Below are positions 11,347 to 26,301 of a stretch of 64,000 nt of DNA, one piece after another (the first letter of the stretch is position 1; the number at the start of each line of letters is the position of its first letter). The position numbers were made by a program, and so were the translations under genes. The stretch spans positions 276,917 through 340,916 of the forward strand of contig NZ_JAFFPT010000072.1 in NCBI RefSeq assembly GCF_016918785.1, written 5' to 3'. The notes under the pieces are model-generated. The model saw only the letters and a program-made list of their open reading frames with translations. It made no database searches and was not told the DNA's origin. This DNA is from Leptospira ainazelensis. Lineage in GTDB: Bacteria; Spirochaetota; Leptospiria; Leptospirales; Leptospiraceae.

Positions 11347-14073
11347 ATGATTCAAAGCATTCTCCGGGTAATCCTTGGAAGCAAATTCGAAAGAGATATA
11401 AAAAAACTCATCCCGATCGTTCAACTGATCAATTCTCTGGAAGAAAAGATGAAAGTGATGAGCGATTCGGAACTTTCTTCTCAGACGGTTCGTTTTCGCG
11501 AACGATTGGCAAAGGGAGAATCCCTGGACTCCATTCTTCCCGAAGCGTTCGCTACGGTGAGAGAAGCCTCTCTTCGGACGATGGGAATGCGGCATTTCGA
11601 CGTTCAGATGATGGGCGGGATCGCTCTTCACGGCGGTAATATCGCGGAGATGAAAACGGGAGAGGGAAAAACCTTAACTTCCACTCTTTCGGTTTATCTC
11701 AACGCTCTCGCGGGTTTTGGAGTTCACGTTGTCACGGTGAACGACTATCTCGCAAAACGGGACGCAAACTGGATGAAACCGATCTACGATTTTTTGGGAA
11801 TTTCCGTCGGTGTGATTCAACACGATATGGATCACGAACAGAGAAAGATCGCTTATTCCGCGGACATCACATACGGAACCAACAACGAATTCGGATTTGA
11901 TTATCTCAGAGACAACATGGTTTCCCACAGAGATCACAAGGTTCAGAGATCCCATTTTTACGCGATCGTCGACGAAGTGGACTCGATCCTCATCGACGAA
12001 GCGAGAACTCCTCTGATCATCTCCGGTTCTTCGGACGAGACTACCGACAAATACGTTCGTATCAATAAAATCATTCCTAAGCTGATCGTAGGCGAGGACT
12101 TCGAAGTGGATGAGAAAGCGCGTAACGTGCTTCTTTCGGAAAGAGGAGTTTCCCACGTGGAAGAGATCCTCGGGATCGATAATCTCTACGCTCCCGAAAA
12201 CGTAGATTTGGTTCACCACGTTCATCAATCTCTCAAGGCGCACAAGATCTTTCAAAAAGACGTGGATTACGTCGTTCAAGGCGGAGAGGTCATCATCGTG
12301 GACGAGTTTACCGGTCGTCTGATGGCGGGAAGAAGATACTCCGACGGTCTTCACCAATCCCTCGAAGCGAAAGAAGGTGTGACGATCGCAAAAGAATCCC
12401 AGACTCTCGCCTCCATCACGTTTCAGAACTATTTTAGAATGTATGACAAACTCGCCGGGATGACGGGGACCGCCGACACCGAAGCCGAAGAGTTTAGAAA
12501 AATCTACAACCTCGACGTGATCGTGATTCCGCCTAACGTGACCGTGAAAAGAAAGGACTTTCCGGATCGGGTCTATAGAACCGAAAAGGAAAAGTTCGAC
12601 GCGATCCTCGGAGAAATTCGAGATCTTCAGAGTAACAAACAACCGGTTCTCGTGGGAACGATCTCCATCGAAAAGTCCGAGGTTCTTTCCCGAATGCTCG
12701 CGTCCGCCGGAATTCAACACAACGTCTTAAACGCAAAGTTTCACGAAAGAGAAGCCGAGATTGTTGCAAACGCGGGAAAGCCCGGCGCCGTCACCATCGC
12801 TACCAACATGGCGGGAAGGGGAACGGATATCGTTCTGGGTGGGGCTCAACTCTACAAAGAAAACCTCGAAACCTGGAAGGACGAAGACGATCTTGTCAGA
12901 CAATTTAAGGAAGCCATTTTAAAACAAGATTTAGAAAACGCTGAAACTCTGGCTCAGAAAATGGACTCGGGTGCAAAACAGAAACGAGCCTCCGAAATTC
13001 TTCAATCGATTCAAATTTGGAAAAAGAATCACGAAGAAGTTTTGAACGCGGGCGGTCTTCATATTCTCGGAACGGAAAGACACGAAGCGAGACGGATCGA
13101 CAACCAGCTCCGGGGACGTTCGGGTCGTCAAGGAGATCCGGGTTCCAGTAGATTCTACTTATCGCTTCAAGACGATCTTATGAGAATTTTCGGTTCGGAT
13201 CGTATTTCGGGCTTAATGAAATGGGCGAATATGCCGGAAGGTCAAGAGATCGAGAGTAAGATGGTGAGTAACGCGATCGCCAGAGCTCAGAAACGAGTGG
13301 AAGGCCATAACTTCGACATCAGAAAACATCTTCTCGAATACGACGACGTCATGAATCGTCAGAGAATCGTGATCTACAAAATGAGAAACGAAGTCCTTGA
13401 AAACGAAGACATAGCTCCTCTTATCCTCGGGTTTATAGAAGAATCGGTCGAGAACCAAGTTGTCACTCACTGCGAAGGGAGTAATCCTTCCGCTTGGAAT
13501 CTGGAAACTCTCAACGAATGGTTGGAAGGTCTGGATCTCGACGTCAAAATCCAAGAGGAAGATTTCAAAAAAACCAAAAATCCTCAGCTCGCTCTTTTTG
13601 ATACGATCAACGCCGCCGCTAAAAAACGTTACGAAACAAGAACTGAAAGTATCGGAAAAGACATTTGGAAACTCTTGGAAAGAAATATTTTCCTGGATAT
13701 CCTCGATCACCGTTGGAAAGAACACCTCTATTCCATGGATCATCTGAGAGAAGGAATCTGGACCGTCGGCTACAGCGAAAGAAATCCGCTCGTGGAATAC
13801 AAACTGCAAGGATTTAGAATGTTCGACGTCGCGATCGAAAATCTGAAAAACGAAGTCGTCAACTTTCTGTTCCGTGTTGAAGTAACAGAAAATTCTAAAC
13901 TACCCGAAGAGAAAAAGGAATATAAAAAAGTGGGTCAGGAAGTGACCGGAGGATTTCCGACTCTGCAAGGCGGGAATCCGAATTCTTCTCGATCCAATGG
14001 GTCGACGGTTACTGTAACCACGAGCTCCGGCGGTGGAACGGAAAGAAAAACGAGCCGGAGAAGAAAGAGGTGA
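11347..14073 (+). CDS. secA: Preprotein translocase ATPase SecA
   Basis: A 908-residue SecA of usual length. The Walker A region [15 protein letters not shown] lies near residue 105, the DEAD-box Asp in [18 protein letters not shown] near 215, the preprotein cross-linking domain with VDEFTGRLM and the [18 protein letters not shown] switch in the middle, then [15 protein letters not shown] and [13 protein letters not shown]. It drives protein export through SecYEG. The C-terminus is a Ser/Thr/Gly-rich linker ending in RKTSRRRKR and lacks the zinc-binding CxCxSGxxxxxCC tail of E. coli SecA, as in many bacteria without SecB. The stop overlaps the GTG start of the following lipoprotein gene. Confidence 0.98.
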   Translation: MIQSILRVILGSKFERDIKKLIPIVQLINSLEEKMKVMSDSELSSQTVRFRERLAKGESLDSILPEAFATVREASLRTMGMRHFDVQMMGGIALHGGNIAEMKTGEGKTLTSTLSVYLNALAGFGVHVVTVNDYLAKRDANWMKPIYDFLGISVGVIQHDMDHEQRKIAYSADITYGTNNEFGFDYLRDNMVSHRDHKVQRSHFYAIVDEVDSILIDEARTPLIISGSSDETTDKYVRINKIIPKLIVGEDFEVDEKARNVLLSERGVSHVEEILGIDNLYAPENVDLVHHVHQSLKAHKIFQKDVDYVVQGGEVIIVDEFTGRLMAGRRYSDGLHQSLEAKEGVTIAKESQTLASITFQNYFRMYDKLAGMTGTADTEAEEFRKIYNLDVIVIPPNVTVKRKDFPDRVYRTEKEKFDAILGEIRDLQSNKQPVLVGTISIEKSEVLSRMLASAGIQHNVLNAKFHEREAEIVANAGKPGAVTIATNMAGRGTDIVLGGAQLYKENLETWKDEDDLVRQFKEAILKQDLENAETLAQKMDSGAKQKRASEILQSIQIWKKNHEEVLNAGGLHILGTERHEARRIDNQLRGRSGRQGDPGSSRFYLSLQDDLMRIFGSDRISGLMKWANMPEGQEIESKMVSNAIARAQKRVEGHNFDIRKHLLEYDDVMNRQRIVIYKMRNEVLENEDIAPLILGFIEESVENQVVTHCEGSNPSAWNLETLNEWLEGLDLDVKIQEEDFKKTKNPQLALFDTINAAAKKRYETRTESIGKDIWKLLERNIFLDILDHRWKEHLYSMDHLREGIWTVGYSERNPLVEYKLQGFRMFDVAIENLKNEVVNFLFRVEVTENSKLPEEKKEYKKVGQEVTGGFPTLQGGNPNSSRSNGSTVTVTTSSGGGTERKTSRRRKR

Positions 14074-14555
14074 GAACCTCGGCGCTCATTCTTACCTTAT
14101 TTTTCGGAACGGGACTTTTTGTTTCCTGCGTAACTCCGCCTCCGCCCAAAGGATCGGCAAAACAAATCTTTGCGGATTGTATGGAAACCTTTGGAGACAA
14201 AGAGAAATGCGAGAAGCTGGTTCTCAAACAGCTTCTCGGGTCCGGTCAGACGACCAATCCGGAAACCGGAGTAGCTGAAAATCAAACCGCAGTGGAACCC
14301 GCGTTGGATCCTGAGATTGAAAAGAATCTTCGGCTTCGTTCCGAAATCAAGGACACGCTCCAGGGACAAAATCGAATCTTCGTAAAAGAATTTTTAGGAA
14401 ACCCGGATCAGGTTCAATTTAGAACGAACAGTATCGAAGCTTTTATTTACACAAGACCGATCAGCCGTTTTAAACCTGGGGCCAAACCCGACCTCGAAAT
14501 CCGAGTTCTGATGCGCAATGGAACCGTGGTTCGTGTGGAGCATGTGGCCCCTTAA
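14070..14555 (+). CDS. Putative lipoprotein following secA
   Basis: A 161-residue protein starting at a GTG that overlaps the secA stop (GTGA at 14070-14073), so it is translationally coupled. The N-terminus is a lipoprotein signal ([16 protein letters not shown], Cys near residue 20), followed by a Pro-rich spacer. The mature part holds a [14 protein letters not shown] helix with two Cys and a C-terminal strand-rich segment ([20 protein letters not shown]) of the kind seen in SmpA/OmlA-like domains. That resemblance is suggestive only; no function is assigned. Confidence 0.75.
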   Translation: MRTSALILTLFFGTGLFVSCVTPPPPKGSAKQIFADCMETFGDKEKCEKLVLKQLLGSGQTTNPETGVAENQTAVEPALDPEIEKNLRLRSEIKDTLQGQNRIFVKEFLGNPDQVQFRTNSIEAFIYTRPISRFKPGAKPDLEIRVLMRNGTVVRVEHVAP

Positions 14556-14582
14556 GCTTAGTTTGACCTCATCCTATCACTC

Positions 14583-14842
14583 ATAACCTTACCCACAAGT
14601 TGGAAAAGCGATTTCGAATGAAGAAGTATCCCAGTATGACTTTTTGTAGGAGTTCATACAAAAGCTATGAGAGAGAATATTCCTTGCAAAATTATAATTC
14701 TGTGATATAGGAAAATCTCCCGGAGTTTTCCCGCCACCGCTCCCCTCCACCCGAAATCAGGGCGGGGCGCGCGTTTCACAGAGGACTGTCGTAGCTCCGA
14801 CAGATTCTCTGAAAGATTCAGTTCACTTGTGCGTAAGGTTAT
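14583..14842 (-). mobile_element. MITE-like element, copy B (orientation 2)
   Basis: A 260-bp element, inverted relative to copy A. Terminal repeats are ATAACCTTACCCACAA (14583-14598) and a slightly changed mirror ending GCGTAAGGTTAT (14842). The internal order is TTCGAATGAAGAAG, TTTGTAGGAGTTCATACAAA, GAGAGAATATTCC, TGTGATATAGG, CCCGCC ... GGGCGGGG and TGTCGTAGCTCCGACA. It begins 28 bp after the lipoprotein stop and may act as the 3' boundary of that transcript. No coding potential. Confidence 0.75.
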
Positions 14843-14914
14843 TCTACGCACTAGATGCCCTCTTTTTAAGCAAAATTGCTGAAAAACGTTTGTAGGCCTA
14901 ACCCTACCTAAGAA

Positions 14915-15295
14915 ATGTGGATTGGAATGCAGGTCCACTGGCTTCACAGACTTCTAATTCTGGCTCTTACAGCGGTAATCGTATTACCCTGTGAAGAAGA
15001 CGGAACGTTTGATCTCGCATTTGTGGATGCAAAAGGATCGGAGATTCATTCCGCTCTTGCAAAACGTCTTGATAAAAAAGAAACAAAAGCCCGTTTGCAG
15101 TGTGAACTTGATTCTCAAGATTTTGCGATTCCGCTTCGAAGCCGTTACGACTTTTTAGATCTCGTTTTCTCCGATTTTTTTGAACTTTCAAAAACTGAGA
15201 TCGAATTCTTTCAAAAAAACTTTTTCGCTCCGAAAACTCAATACAACTACCTCCTTTCCTCCTTACTCCTCAATCTTCCTCCGCCGATTGCTTAA
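14915..15295 (+). CDS. Small hypothetical protein, possibly exported
   Basis: A 126-residue ORF with a hydrophobic N-terminus (HRLLILALTAVIVLPCEEDG). The first in-frame ATG is 14915, but the ATG at 14927 sits closer to the hydrophobic segment and is equally plausible. The sequence ending VLPC could be a lipobox, though Pro before Cys is unusual. The rest is helical (KRLDKKETKARLQCEL) with a hydrophobic tail NYLLSSLLLNLPPPIA. It lies upstream of the metal-efflux operon, which suggests but does not prove a link. No family recognised. Confidence 0.5.
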   Translation: MWIGMQVHWLHRLLILALTAVIVLPCEEDGTFDLAFVDAKGSEIHSALAKRLDKKETKARLQCELDSQDFAIPLRSRYDFLDLVFSDFFELSKTEIEFFQKNFFAPKTQYNYLLSSLLLNLPPPIA

Positions 15296-15313
15296 TTATA
15301 AATTTATAATATT

Positions 15314-15341
15314 CTATCGTTAGAATTTTGTCGAACGATAG
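15314..15341. promoter_or_regulatory. Inverted repeat upstream of the RND efflux operon
   Basis: CTATCGTT (15314-15321) and AACGATAG (15334-15341) form a perfect 8-bp dyad around a 12-base spacer, 113 bp before the first efflux gene. There is no T-run immediately after it, so an operator for a metal-responsive regulator is as likely as a terminator for the preceding small gene. Confidence 0.45.
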
Positions 15342-15453
15342 ATCTTGGCTTAGTGCGCCGCACTATTTCGTGATCGTATGCCCTTTTTAGGGGAAGATGA
15401 AATCTCGGAGAACCGTATCACTTGATCCGTAAACATACAAAACTGGAAAACTT

Positions 15454-16878
<1,425 letters not shown>

Positions 16879-16880
16879 TC

Positions 16881-17879
16881 ATGAAATTACCTTTTAACAA
16901 ACGTACCACATTCATTTTTGGACTCGCAGCCGTAGTGGCTATCGTTTCCCTTGCCGTTCTCGGACTTTCCAAACGAGGAAAACCGAACATTCAATTGCCC
17001 AACAAAGCGATCGTTCACGATAAGGGAGAATGGATCGAATTTAAAGAGAACAGTCCCGGTTTGGAAATCATCAAAACGGCTCAGATCGGTAAGGAAGGAG
17101 AATTTGTGGAAGTGGAAGCGCCGGCCCGTTTGATAGCTTCTTCTTCTCCTTCGATGAGCGGAGATGAAAAGATCATTCTTTTCGAATCTGCGGATCTAAA
17201 CGATCTCTACGTGGGTTACATTCATTCTAAAAACAGCCTGAACCGTTCCCGCAAAAACTTGGAACGGATCAAGGACATGTTCAAACACAGGGTCGCGACC
17301 GAAAAAGATCTTATCGAAGCGGAGACGGAAGCTGAAAACGACGAGGCCGAACTCGCGGAATTTGAAGGTAAGTTAAGAGCCGTGGGTTTAAATCCGGCAC
17401 AACTCAGAAACGCGAGCGCCCTGAGCGCTTGGATCATCTGCGACGTTCCTGAATCGCAGCTTCAGAGTTTGAAAAAAGGCAAAAAAGTAAAACTCAAATT
17501 TTCCAGCTTTCCGGAAACCGCATGGATCGGAACCGCTGAGGCTCTGGGTGACAACGTGGATCCCACGACTCGTACTGTTAAGGTAAGAATCGCGGTTAGA
17601 AACGAAGGTTACGTTTTGAAACCGGGGATGTTTGCTACGGTTCGTTTTCCGGAAGATAGAAAGGGAGATACTGTGGTCATTCCGTTTACTTCCGTCGTTA
17701 CGGTGGAAAGCAGAAGTTATGTTTTTGTGGAAGAATCACCTCGTGAATTTTACAGAAGAGAAGTGATTTTGGGTACTTCCGGCGAAGAAAGAGTCACCGT
17801 CGTGGAAGGTCTCACCAAAGGTGATAAAGTAGTCGTGGAAGGAACGATTTTACTCAAGGGACTCAGCTTCGGCTTTTAA
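16881..17879 (+). CDS. RND efflux periplasmic adaptor (HlyD/CzcB family)
   Basis: A 332-residue membrane fusion protein. An N-terminal anchor ([20 protein letters not shown]) is followed by an alpha-helical hairpin (about residues 105-160, with [24 protein letters not shown]), a lipoyl/beta-barrel region ([22 protein letters not shown] then [15 protein letters not shown]) and a membrane-proximal domain ending [15 protein letters not shown]. It joins the RND pump to the TolC-type channel. It is shorter than many CzcB proteins and shows no His-rich metal-binding tail. Confidence 0.9.
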   Translation: MKLPFNKRTTFIFGLAAVVAIVSLAVLGLSKRGKPNIQLPNKAIVHDKGEWIEFKENSPGLEIIKTAQIGKEGEFVEVEAPARLIASSSPSMSGDEKIILFESADLNDLYVGYIHSKNSLNRSRKNLERIKDMFKHRVATEKDLIEAETEAENDEAELAEFEGKLRAVGLNPAQLRNASALSAWIICDVPESQLQSLKKGKKVKLKFSSFPETAWIGTAEALGDNVDPTTRTVKVRIAVRNEGYVLKPGMFATVRFPEDRKGDTVVIPFTSVVTVESRSYVFVEESPREFYRREVILGTSGEERVTVVEGLTKGDKVVVEGTILLKGLSFGF

Positions 17880-17880
17880 T

Positions 17881-18621
17881 ATGAAAGAATTTAGAATCAT
17901 ATCCATACTTATAATATCAGTTTTTTTGAATGTTTCTCTTCTGGGGCAAAGTCAAAAAAACGACTCCAAATCCGATCCTTCGCCGGAATGGATCGAAGAA
18001 CCGGACGGAAAAACTCGAATCGGTAAAGAAGGCGCGGATGAAAACTCTCTCAAAGGAAAAACGCTCCCGAATTCCACGAACTTTCTTGTCTACGGCGCGA
18101 GCGTCGGTTCTCCGGGAAGTATAAATCTCAACATAGGTTATTATTATAAGGACGTCGTTCTGAGAGCTTCCGGCGGCAAATGGAATCCTCACTGGTGGGG
18201 AGGTCAGGTCGATATCGGTTATAGTTTTTGGAAAACTCCGGTCGTGGCACATAGTATTTCTCTTGTATTCGGAAAGTTTCAAGTGGATCCGTTTCAACCG
18301 GAAGTGGGCAGGGGAGGACAGAATTCTTATCCTTCGGGTTCCTCGTTTCCCGGTTATCAGCACAGGGATCCGACCTACGAGGATTTGATTCTCCGTTCTT
18401 TTGTGACCGAACAAAATCCGACCTTGGCCTTATATCTCGAACATGAAAGCAGGGACCGTCAAAAGGTTCATCTCAATCAACAATACGTGGGTTTGACCTA
18501 CGATTTTCTTTTGGGAAATTTTTTCCTGCAATTGGGAGGAGGAATCGGAAAAGGCGATTATAAGAATCCGCAACTTCTGATCCAAATCGGTTATCTTTTT
18601 GATACGAGGTCTTCGCAATGA
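17881..18621 (+). CDS. Outer-membrane-like beta-barrel protein of the efflux operon
   Basis: A 246-residue protein with a signal peptide ([17 protein letters not shown]) and a mature domain of amphipathic strands rich in aromatic and Gly residues ([40 protein letters not shown]), ending in a strand with an aromatic residue ([13 protein letters not shown]). This suggests a small outer membrane barrel. It starts one base after the adaptor stop and overlaps the RND pump start (ATGA at 18618-18621). An extra barrel protein between adaptor and pump is not part of the standard CzcCBA set; its role in efflux is inferred only from position. Confidence 0.78.
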   Translation: MKEFRIISILIISVFLNVSLLGQSQKNDSKSDPSPEWIEEPDGKTRIGKEGADENSLKGKTLPNSTNFLVYGASVGSPGSINLNIGYYYKDVVLRASGGKWNPHWWGGQVDIGYSFWKTPVVAHSISLVFGKFQVDPFQPEVGRGGQNSYPSGSSFPGYQHRDPTYEDLILRSFVTEQNPTLALYLEHESRDRQKVHLNQQYVGLTYDFLLGNFFLQLGGGIGKGDYKNPQLLIQIGYLFDTRSSQ

Positions 18622-21600
18622 TTCGAAATCTAATCGAAGTTGTACTTCGTTATCGTATCGCCACTCTCGCAGCTACGATCGCATCGGTCGTTTTTGGAAC
18701 CTGGGCTTGGATCGATATTAGAAAAGAAGCATATTCCGATATAGCCGATACTCAAGTGCGTTTGATCGCTAAGTTTCCCGGAAAAGCCGCTGTGGAAGTG
18801 GAAGAACGCGTCACGATTCCGATCGAAAGGGTCTTAAATGCGATCCCGAAGGTTGCGGTGAGAAGATCCAGAACGATCAACGGTTTAGTCGTATTTCAGT
18901 TTGTTTTCGAAGACGGAACCGACGATTATTTTGCAAGAACCAGACTTCTGGAAAGGGTGAGAGACGCCGATATTCCCGCAGAAGTGGAACCTTCTCTCGG
19001 ACCGATGAGTTCTCCGGTCGGCGAAATTTTCAGATACGTTGTGGAATCGAACGCAAACCACACCCAGATGGAACTGAGAACGATCCAAGATTGGGTGATC
19101 ATGCCGAAGATGTTGCAGATTCCGGGGATCGCGGACGTGGTTACGTTCGGGGGGTTGCCGAAACAATATCACGTCGTGACAACTCCGGATAAGTTGATCC
19201 GTTATAAACTTACGATCAACGACGTGATCAAGGCCATTCAGGAAAATAACCTGAACACCGGTGGAAATCTTCTTTTACAAGGGGAACAAGGATTTCCGAT
19301 CCGATCTTTGGGTGCAATCCGTGATCCGAAACATATCGAAAACATCGTGGTAAAAACGGTAAACGGGGTTCCGGTTTTTATCCGCGATTTGGGAACCGTG
19401 GAAATTTCACATCCGATTCCGAGCGGTGTACTTGGTTATTCGGTTCAGAACGACCAAGAAGGTCTGATCGACGTCGATTCTTCCGTACAGGGTTTGGTCG
19501 CAATCCGTAGATGGGGCGATCCGAATATCATGGGAGAAAGAATCAAAGCTCGGGTCAAGGAGATCAACGAAAACTATCTCCCCGACGGAGTTCAGATGAG
19601 AACCACCTATGATAGAACGGATCTCGTAAACTATACGTTACGCACCATCGGTAAAACCCTTGTGGAAGGGGTTGTAGTCGTAAGTTTGGTTTTGATCTTT
19701 TTTATCGGGAGCGTCAAGGCGTCGATGGTCGTGGTGGCTACGATTCCTTTTGCGATGCTTTTTGCGTTTTTGATGATGAATCTTACCGGGATCCCCGCCA
19801 GCTTATTATCGTTAGGCGCCATAGACTTCGGGATCATCGTCGACGGCGCCGTCATTATGGTAGAGAACATCATGCGTCGTTATCGGGACGCTTCCCCTTC
19901 GGATAAAACAAAAGGAATCATTCGATTTACGGTCGACGCGGCTTCGGAAGTTGGGACCGAGATCATCTTCTCCATTTTGATCATCGTACTCGCATATCTT
20001 CCGATTTTTTCGTTTGAAAGAATCGAAGGACGACTTTTTAAACCGATGGCGTTTACGATTTCTTTCGCGATCCTCGGGGCTTTGATTTTTGCGATGACGG
20101 CGATCCCGGTGATGATGTCGTATATCTATCGAAATTATTTCGAGTCCGCCAATCCTGGCCCGATCGAATGGCACAACCCGATCTACGAATGGGTGGAAAG
20201 AAAATACGAAAGACTCATCGAATATCTTGTGGAAAGATCGAAAAGGGTCGTGACGATTTGTTTCTCCGTGGTGGGAACGTTACTCGTCATTGGTGGCCTT
20301 TCTCTGGGTACCGAATTCTTACCCGAGATGGACGAGGGCGGTTTTAATTTAAGAATTTTCTTTCCCGTGGGAATCTCGCTTCCCGAATCCAGAAAGTTCA
20401 TTCCAAAAATCAGACAGATGATTTATAAGAATGAACAAGTGAACGTCGTAATCTCACAGTTGGGAAGAAACGACGACGGAACCGATCCTCTTCCGCCGAA
20501 CCGACTGGAAGTCCTCGTCGGATTGAAAGACTACGACGATTGGAAGGAAAAGATCACCAAACAAGAGTTATTGTTGCGTATGAGAAACGATCTGGAAGCC
20601 GGTCTTCCCGGCGCGAGGGTGAGTTTTTCGCAACCGATCATGGATAACCTCTCCGAAGCGATCATGGGAACGATCGCCGATCTTGCGGTTTTTGTCTCCG
20701 GAAACGACCTCAAAGTAATGAGGGAAATCGGAGGAGAGGTTCTTGATATCGTAAAAGAAATGAAGGGAGCCAGTGAATTCGGTATCGAACAAGAAGGGGA
20801 CAGTTCTCAGCTTACGATTCGGATCGACCGAGAGGCAGCAGCTCGTTTCGGGATCAACGTCGTCGACATTCAACAGATGGTGGAAGCCGCGATCGGAATG
20901 CAGAGAATCGATACTCTCTACGAAGGTCCGTCTGATATTCCACCGAAAACACCGGCTCGTTTTGGAATTGTGGTTCGTTTTTCAAAGGACTACAGAACCT
21001 CGCAGAGAGCCATCGAAAATATGCCGATCATCTCTCCCAAAGGAGAAAGAATTCCTCTTTCCGAAGTGGCGCAGGTAACGCTGGAAGAGGGGCCTACGAT
21101 GATCTTTCGTCAGGAAGGAAGAAGAACCGTTACCGTTAGGACTAACATCCGAGGAAGGGATCAGGGCGGTTTTGTCGCGGAATTGCAAAAACGCATAAAA
21201 CAAAAAGTAAAACTTCCCGACGGCTATGAGATTCGTTACGGAGGACAATACGAGAACCTTTCCCGGGTCGGAACCAGGCTTATGATGGTGATTCCCGTGA
21301 CGATCGCGATCATCTTTGCGGTTCTTTATCTACTTTATAAAAACTTTAAGTATGTCTATGTCGCTCTCGCTTGTTTGCCGCTTTCTCTTGTGGGAGGAAT
21401 TTACGCGCTTTTACTTCGAGGTTATTACTTTAACGTTTCCGGAGGTGTGGGTTTTATTTCTCTTTTCGGAATTGCGACGATGTCCGGGGTTCTTTTTGTC
21501 TCGAGGACTAATCTGATTCTGACGGAAGACGAGGATCTGACCGTTCGGGAAGCCGTAAAAAAAGCCGCGGTGATTCAGCTTCGACCGATGCTCATGACGA

Positions 21601-21956
21601 TGCTTTTGGCCCTTCTTGGTTTGATTCCTGCGACGCTTGCGTCCGGAGTCGGATCCGATGTACAAAGACCGCTGGCAACGGTGATCGTCGGGGGTCTTTT
21701 TTCAGCGCTTTTGTTGGTTCTTACCGTGTTGCCTTCTCTCTATCTGATCCTGGTCGGCGAAAGAAAAACCTTCGGGATTCCAAAGAAAAAAACGGACTTA
21801 GAACCGTATTCTTATCTGGATCAGTACACGATGGAAGAATACGAAGCCGAAGAGATTCCTTCTTTGCCAAAGAACAACGGTAAAAAGAAAAGTTCTTCTT
21901 CCACGACGAAGGATAAGAAGACCAAATCCGGTCCGACGAACAAGTCGAAGAAGTAA
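18618..21956 (+). CDS. Heavy-metal efflux RND pump (CusA/CzcA family)
   Basis: A 1112-residue inner membrane proton/metal antiporter. Two large periplasmic loops separate twelve expected membrane helices. The TM4 signature of the heavy-metal subfamily is clear in [19 protein letters not shown] near residue 400, with the Asp/Asp/Glu proton-relay residues, and [10 protein letters not shown] opens the second half. These place it with CzcA/CusA rather than drug pumps. A hydrophilic C-terminal tail of about 60 residues ending in Lys/Ser repeats ([18 protein letters not shown]) extends beyond the usual end. The metal (Cu/Ag versus Co/Zn/Cd) cannot be decided by eye. No regulator gene is adjacent. 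Confidence 0.95.
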   Translation: MIRNLIEVVLRYRIATLAATIASVVFGTWAWIDIRKEAYSDIADTQVRLIAKFPGKAAVEVEERVTIPIERVLNAIPKVAVRRSRTINGLVVFQFVFEDGTDDYFARTRLLERVRDADIPAEVEPSLGPMSSPVGEIFRYVVESNANHTQMELRTIQDWVIMPKMLQIPGIADVVTFGGLPKQYHVVTTPDKLIRYKLTINDVIKAIQENNLNTGGNLLLQGEQGFPIRSLGAIRDPKHIENIVVKTVNGVPVFIRDLGTVEISHPIPSGVLGYSVQNDQEGLIDVDSSVQGLVAIRRWGDPNIMGERIKARVKEINENYLPDGVQMRTTYDRTDLVNYTLRTIGKTLVEGVVVVSLVLIFFIGSVKASMVVVATIPFAMLFAFLMMNLTGIPASLLSLGAIDFGIIVDGAVIMVENIMRRYRDASPSDKTKGIIRFTVDAASEVGTEIIFSILIIVLAYLPIFSFERIEGRLFKPMAFTISFAILGALIFAMTAIPVMMSYIYRNYFESANPGPIEWHNPIYEWVERKYERLIEYLVERSKRVVTICFSVVGTLLVIGGLSLGTEFLPEMDEGGFNLRIFFPVGISLPESRKFIPKIRQMIYKNEQVNVVISQLGRNDDGTDPLPPNRLEVLVGLKDYDDWKEKITKQELLLRMRNDLEAGLPGARVSFSQPIMDNLSEAIMGTIADLAVFVSGNDLKVMREIGGEVLDIVKEMKGASEFGIEQEGDSSQLTIRIDREAAARFGINVVDIQQMVEAAIGMQRIDTLYEGPSDIPPKTPARFGIVVRFSKDYRTSQRAIENMPIISPKGERIPLSEVAQVTLEEGPTMIFRQEGRRTVTVRTNIRGRDQGGFVAELQKRIKQKVKLPDGYEIRYGGQYENLSRVGTRLMMVIPVTIAIIFAVLYLLYKNFKYVYVALACLPLSLVGGIYALLLRGYYFNVSGGVGFISLFGIATMSGVLFVSRTNLILTEDEDLTVREAVKKAAVIQLRPMLMTMLLALLGLIPATLASGVGSDVQRPLATVIVGGLFSALLLVLTVLPSLYLILVGERKTFGIPKKKTDLEPYSYLDQYTMEEYEAEEIPSLPKNNGKKKSSSSTTKDKKTKSGPTNKSKK

Positions 21957-22075
21957 AATCTAAGTGTAGAATTCTTCTTATCTTCTTAAGGGCAGTAAAA
22001 GGGAAGGAGCGACTTTTTTAGATCGGGTGAAAAAACTTCTTTTACGATCGAAAAAGAATGTCCCGAAGAGAATCA

Positions 22076-22104
22076 ATCGGCTTCTAAAAAGAGGAAGCCG
22101 AATT
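22076..22104. terminator. Hairpin terminator between convergent units
   Basis: CGGCTTC (22078-22084) pairs with GAAGCCG (22094-22100), extended by A/T pairs, and is followed by TTGTTTT on the plus strand. It lies 120 bp after the RND pump gene and directly after the stop of the small minus-strand ORF, so it may serve both sides. Confidence 0.6.
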
Positions 22105-22107
22105 GTT

Positions 22108-22311
22108 TTAGCGAAGGGCGAGATAATACTCGGAAATGTATAAGAGCTGTTGTTCCGTCAGAAGATTTTCGGCAAAGGGAAGGGGACTTACATCCATTCC
22201 TTTGTAAGAGGTGTTGTTTTTTGGAATTTTGATTCCGGACGAGGTTTGCGAGGAAGAAGAAAATCCTCTCCAGGAAGTTTTTGATTTGTGTAAGATTTCT
22301 CTGAATTTCAT
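22108..22311 (-). CDS. Small hypothetical protein
   Basis: A 67-residue ORF between two hairpin terminators, which argues for its being a separate small gene. A GAGAAAG sequence lies seven bases before the ATG. The product is Ser-rich at the N-terminus and ends in a helical segment (LLTEQQLLYISEYYLALR). No signal peptide, membrane segment or known family is seen. It is downstream of the porin gene on the same strand but separated from it by a strong terminator. Confidence 0.4.
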   Translation of the reverse strand: MKFREILHKSKTSWRGFSSSSQTSSGIKIPKNNTSYKGMDVSPLPFAENLLTEQQLLYISEYYLALR

Positions 22312-22328
22312 GCTGCTTTCTCTTTTTT

Positions 22329-22361
22329 AAAAAAGGCGCTTCCGTAAAGAAGCGCCTTTTT
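22329..22361 (-). terminator. Rho-independent terminator of the porin gene
   Basis: A 13-bp stem, AAAAAGGCGCTTC paired with GAAGCGCCTTTTT around a CGTAAA loop, with a T-run on the minus strand. It sits about 30 bp past the porin stop, the position expected for its terminator. Confidence 0.85.
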
Positions 22362-22393
22362 ATTACTAAAACTTGAGATCCTTTGCCTAAGTA

Positions 22394-24046
<1,653 letters not shown>

Positions 24047-24223
24047 CATTCTCCTAAATCTCCTATGCCCTTTATATGCAAAATGTGTGCCAGCGTTCAA
24101 ATTAGGGAATTTAGCTGAAAAAAGTGCAGATTTTCGTAGATCTAAAGGATTATGGTGCTTATAGATTGAAGCAAGAGTGAATGACGGGGCGTTTTATTGG
24201 GACAAATGCTTATAAAATGAACA

Positions 24224-25537
24224 CTATTGGAGAGAGAATTCAGAAGGGATCAAGCCGAGGAGGAGTTCTTTTTGGTTTTCGGAAGGATTTTCCAGGACAT
24301 GAGACAGAAGTTTGGAAAGGACAGTTCCCATTTCCTTCGGAGGAAGTTTCGGTCTGTGTTTGAGAATGTCCTCTCCCCGAAGCGCGAGTTCGGTTACAAG
24401 AAGGGCTTGAGGCTCCTTCGCCAAACCAAGAACACGAGAAGAATCCAAGATGGCTTGAAGAGAAGGCTCATAAACGTAGCAGAGTCTGAGGATATGTTCG
24501 AGAACTGCCAAAAGATTTTCTCTCCCAGCGTGAACACAGGTCGGATGTAAAAGAATCTTTCTGAGTTCCGTATCGGAGATTTCCATTTGATCCTTCCAAG
24601 GGAGAATCTCGTGAAGAATTCCCGCAAAAAAAAGGGAATCCTTTGTGTTGTGATTGGAATAGCGCAGATCCTTTAGGAATTGTTTGGAGTGAGGTCCGAC
24701 CGCAAACGAACCGAATAGCCAGGAGTGGAGAAATGTTAAACGAAGACTCAAGGGAAACGAAGGAATTTCCTTCATTTTTTCCGCCGCGATTTTGTTCTCG
24801 TTTGGATAGAGAGAGATGTTTGTAAACAATTCTAAGATCTGAAATTCTCTGAAGAGTTGGAGAGAGGGAAAGGGATCTTTGCTCTTCAAGGTTTTATTGA
24901 GTTCGTCGTGGACTCGTTCCCGGGAAACCTTGGCCGTGATATTTCTACAGGCGCGGATCGCTTCCGCCGTATGAGGATCCAAGGAGAATCCAAGACTACT
25001 CACAAAACGAAGGGCGCGGATGGGTCTGAGTCCGTCTTCGGTAAATCTTCCGATCGGATCTCCGATCGTTCGTATGATTTGATTCTGAATGTCCTTGAGT
25101 CCATCGTGTTCGTCGATCAATCGTTTTCTTTCTAGATCGAGTGCGAGTGAGTTCATCGTAAAGTCTCTTCGTTTGAGATCTTCACTCAAGGAAACTCCGA
25201 ATTCTACGCTCTCGGGTCTCCGTCCGTCCACATAGTCCGCGTCCTTTCGAAACGTAGTGACTTCATAGGCTCGATCGTGAACGAGGACCGTAACGGTTCC
25301 GTGTTTGAGTCCGGTCGGGACCGTCCTTTTAAAAAGCGAAAGAATTTGTTCGGGTAAGAGAGAAGTCGTGAGATCGAATTCTTCCGGTTCGCGATTGAGA
25401 ACTAAGTCGCGGACGGAGCCGCCTACGACGTAACATTCTCCGCCTGCGCCGAGGATCGTTTGTGTGAGAGAAAGGATATCGGAGCGAAAGGGTTCGGGGA
25501 TTTTCCCGATCAAAACGGAGGGATCCAATTCAGTCAT
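24224..25537 (-). CDS. CCA-adding enzyme / poly(A) polymerase family nucleotidyltransferase
   Basis: A 437-residue class II nucleotidyltransferase. The GGSVRDLVL motif (residues 39-47) is followed by EEFDLTTSL, where the usual first metal-binding Asp of DxD appears as Glu53 with Asp55 kept. Further motifs are [21 protein letters not shown] and the [18 protein letters not shown] segment of the neck domain. The enzyme repairs or adds the 3' CCA of tRNAs, which fits the tRNA genes in this window since none encodes CCA. Poly(A) polymerase activity cannot be excluded. The next gene upstream overlaps it by eight bases. Confidence 0.88.
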   Translation of the reverse strand: MTELDPSVLIGKIPEPFRSDILSLTQTILGAGGECYVVGGSVRDLVLNREPEEFDLTTSLLPEQILSLFKRTVPTGLKHGTVTVLVHDRAYEVTTFRKDADYVDGRRPESVEFGVSLSEDLKRRDFTMNSLALDLERKRLIDEHDGLKDIQNQIIRTIGDPIGRFTEDGLRPIRALRFVSSLGFSLDPHTAEAIRACRNITAKVSRERVHDELNKTLKSKDPFPSLQLFREFQILELFTNISLYPNENKIAAEKMKEIPSFPLSLRLTFLHSWLFGSFAVGPHSKQFLKDLRYSNHNTKDSLFFAGILHEILPWKDQMEISDTELRKILLHPTCVHAGRENLLAVLEHILRLCYVYEPSLQAILDSSRVLGLAKEPQALLVTELALRGEDILKHRPKLPPKEMGTVLSKLLSHVLENPSENQKELLLGLIPSEFSLQ

Positions 25538-25877
25538 TTTGAATCATTTTTTTCCAGAGATTTCCGTATCGATTTCGAAGGGTTGTGTTGTTCTCCAAAA
25601 TCCGATCGATCTTTTGTTTCCATTCCGGGTCGACCGTGATTTGACTAAAGGGAAGTTCCGTTTTTTCGGAAAGAATTTTGTCGATTCCGAGGGCGGTCTT
25701 TTCGGCGGCAAAGTCGCAGAGTTCCTTGGTTTCGGGCGTTTCTTTTTCGGAAAGACAAAGAAGAAGCATCTCCTCGAACTTTTCTTCCTTTTGAAGAGAA
25801 AGAAGTTTGTTTTTGAGGGAGTTCCCACATTCTAAAAAGAATCCAAATGCGAAGAGTAGAATCCAGATTCTTCTCAA
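25530..25877 (-). CDS. Small putative lipoprotein
   Basis: A 115-residue protein if started at the TTG at 25875-25877, which begins a clear lipoprotein signal ([16 protein letters not shown], Cys at residue 17) with GGA about nine bases upstream. A longer frame to an upstream start at 25973 overlaps the RNase HI gene by 62 bp and gives a hydrophilic leader, so I prefer the short form. The mature part is helical and charged ([20 protein letters not shown]) with no known family. It overlaps the CCA enzyme gene by eight bases. Confidence 0.6.
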   Translation of the reverse strand: MRRIWILLFAFGFFLECGNSLKNKLLSLQKEEKFEEMLLLCLSEKETPETKELCDFAAEKTALGIDKILSEKTELPFSQITVDPEWKQKIDRILENNTTLRNRYGNLWKKMIQND

Positions 25878-25911
25878 AGATAGAAATCCGTCTGTGTTCG
25901 AGGAATTCGTT

Positions 25912-26297
<386 letters not shown>

Positions 26298-26301
<4 letters not shown>

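Noticed and set aside
11674..12720. 348-residue minus-strand ORF within secA
   Set aside because: Shadow of secA; composition is typical of antisense reading and no family is visible.
15296..15453. Metal riboswitch ahead of the efflux operon
   Set aside because: Only one simple dyad is present; no known riboswitch core could be recognised.
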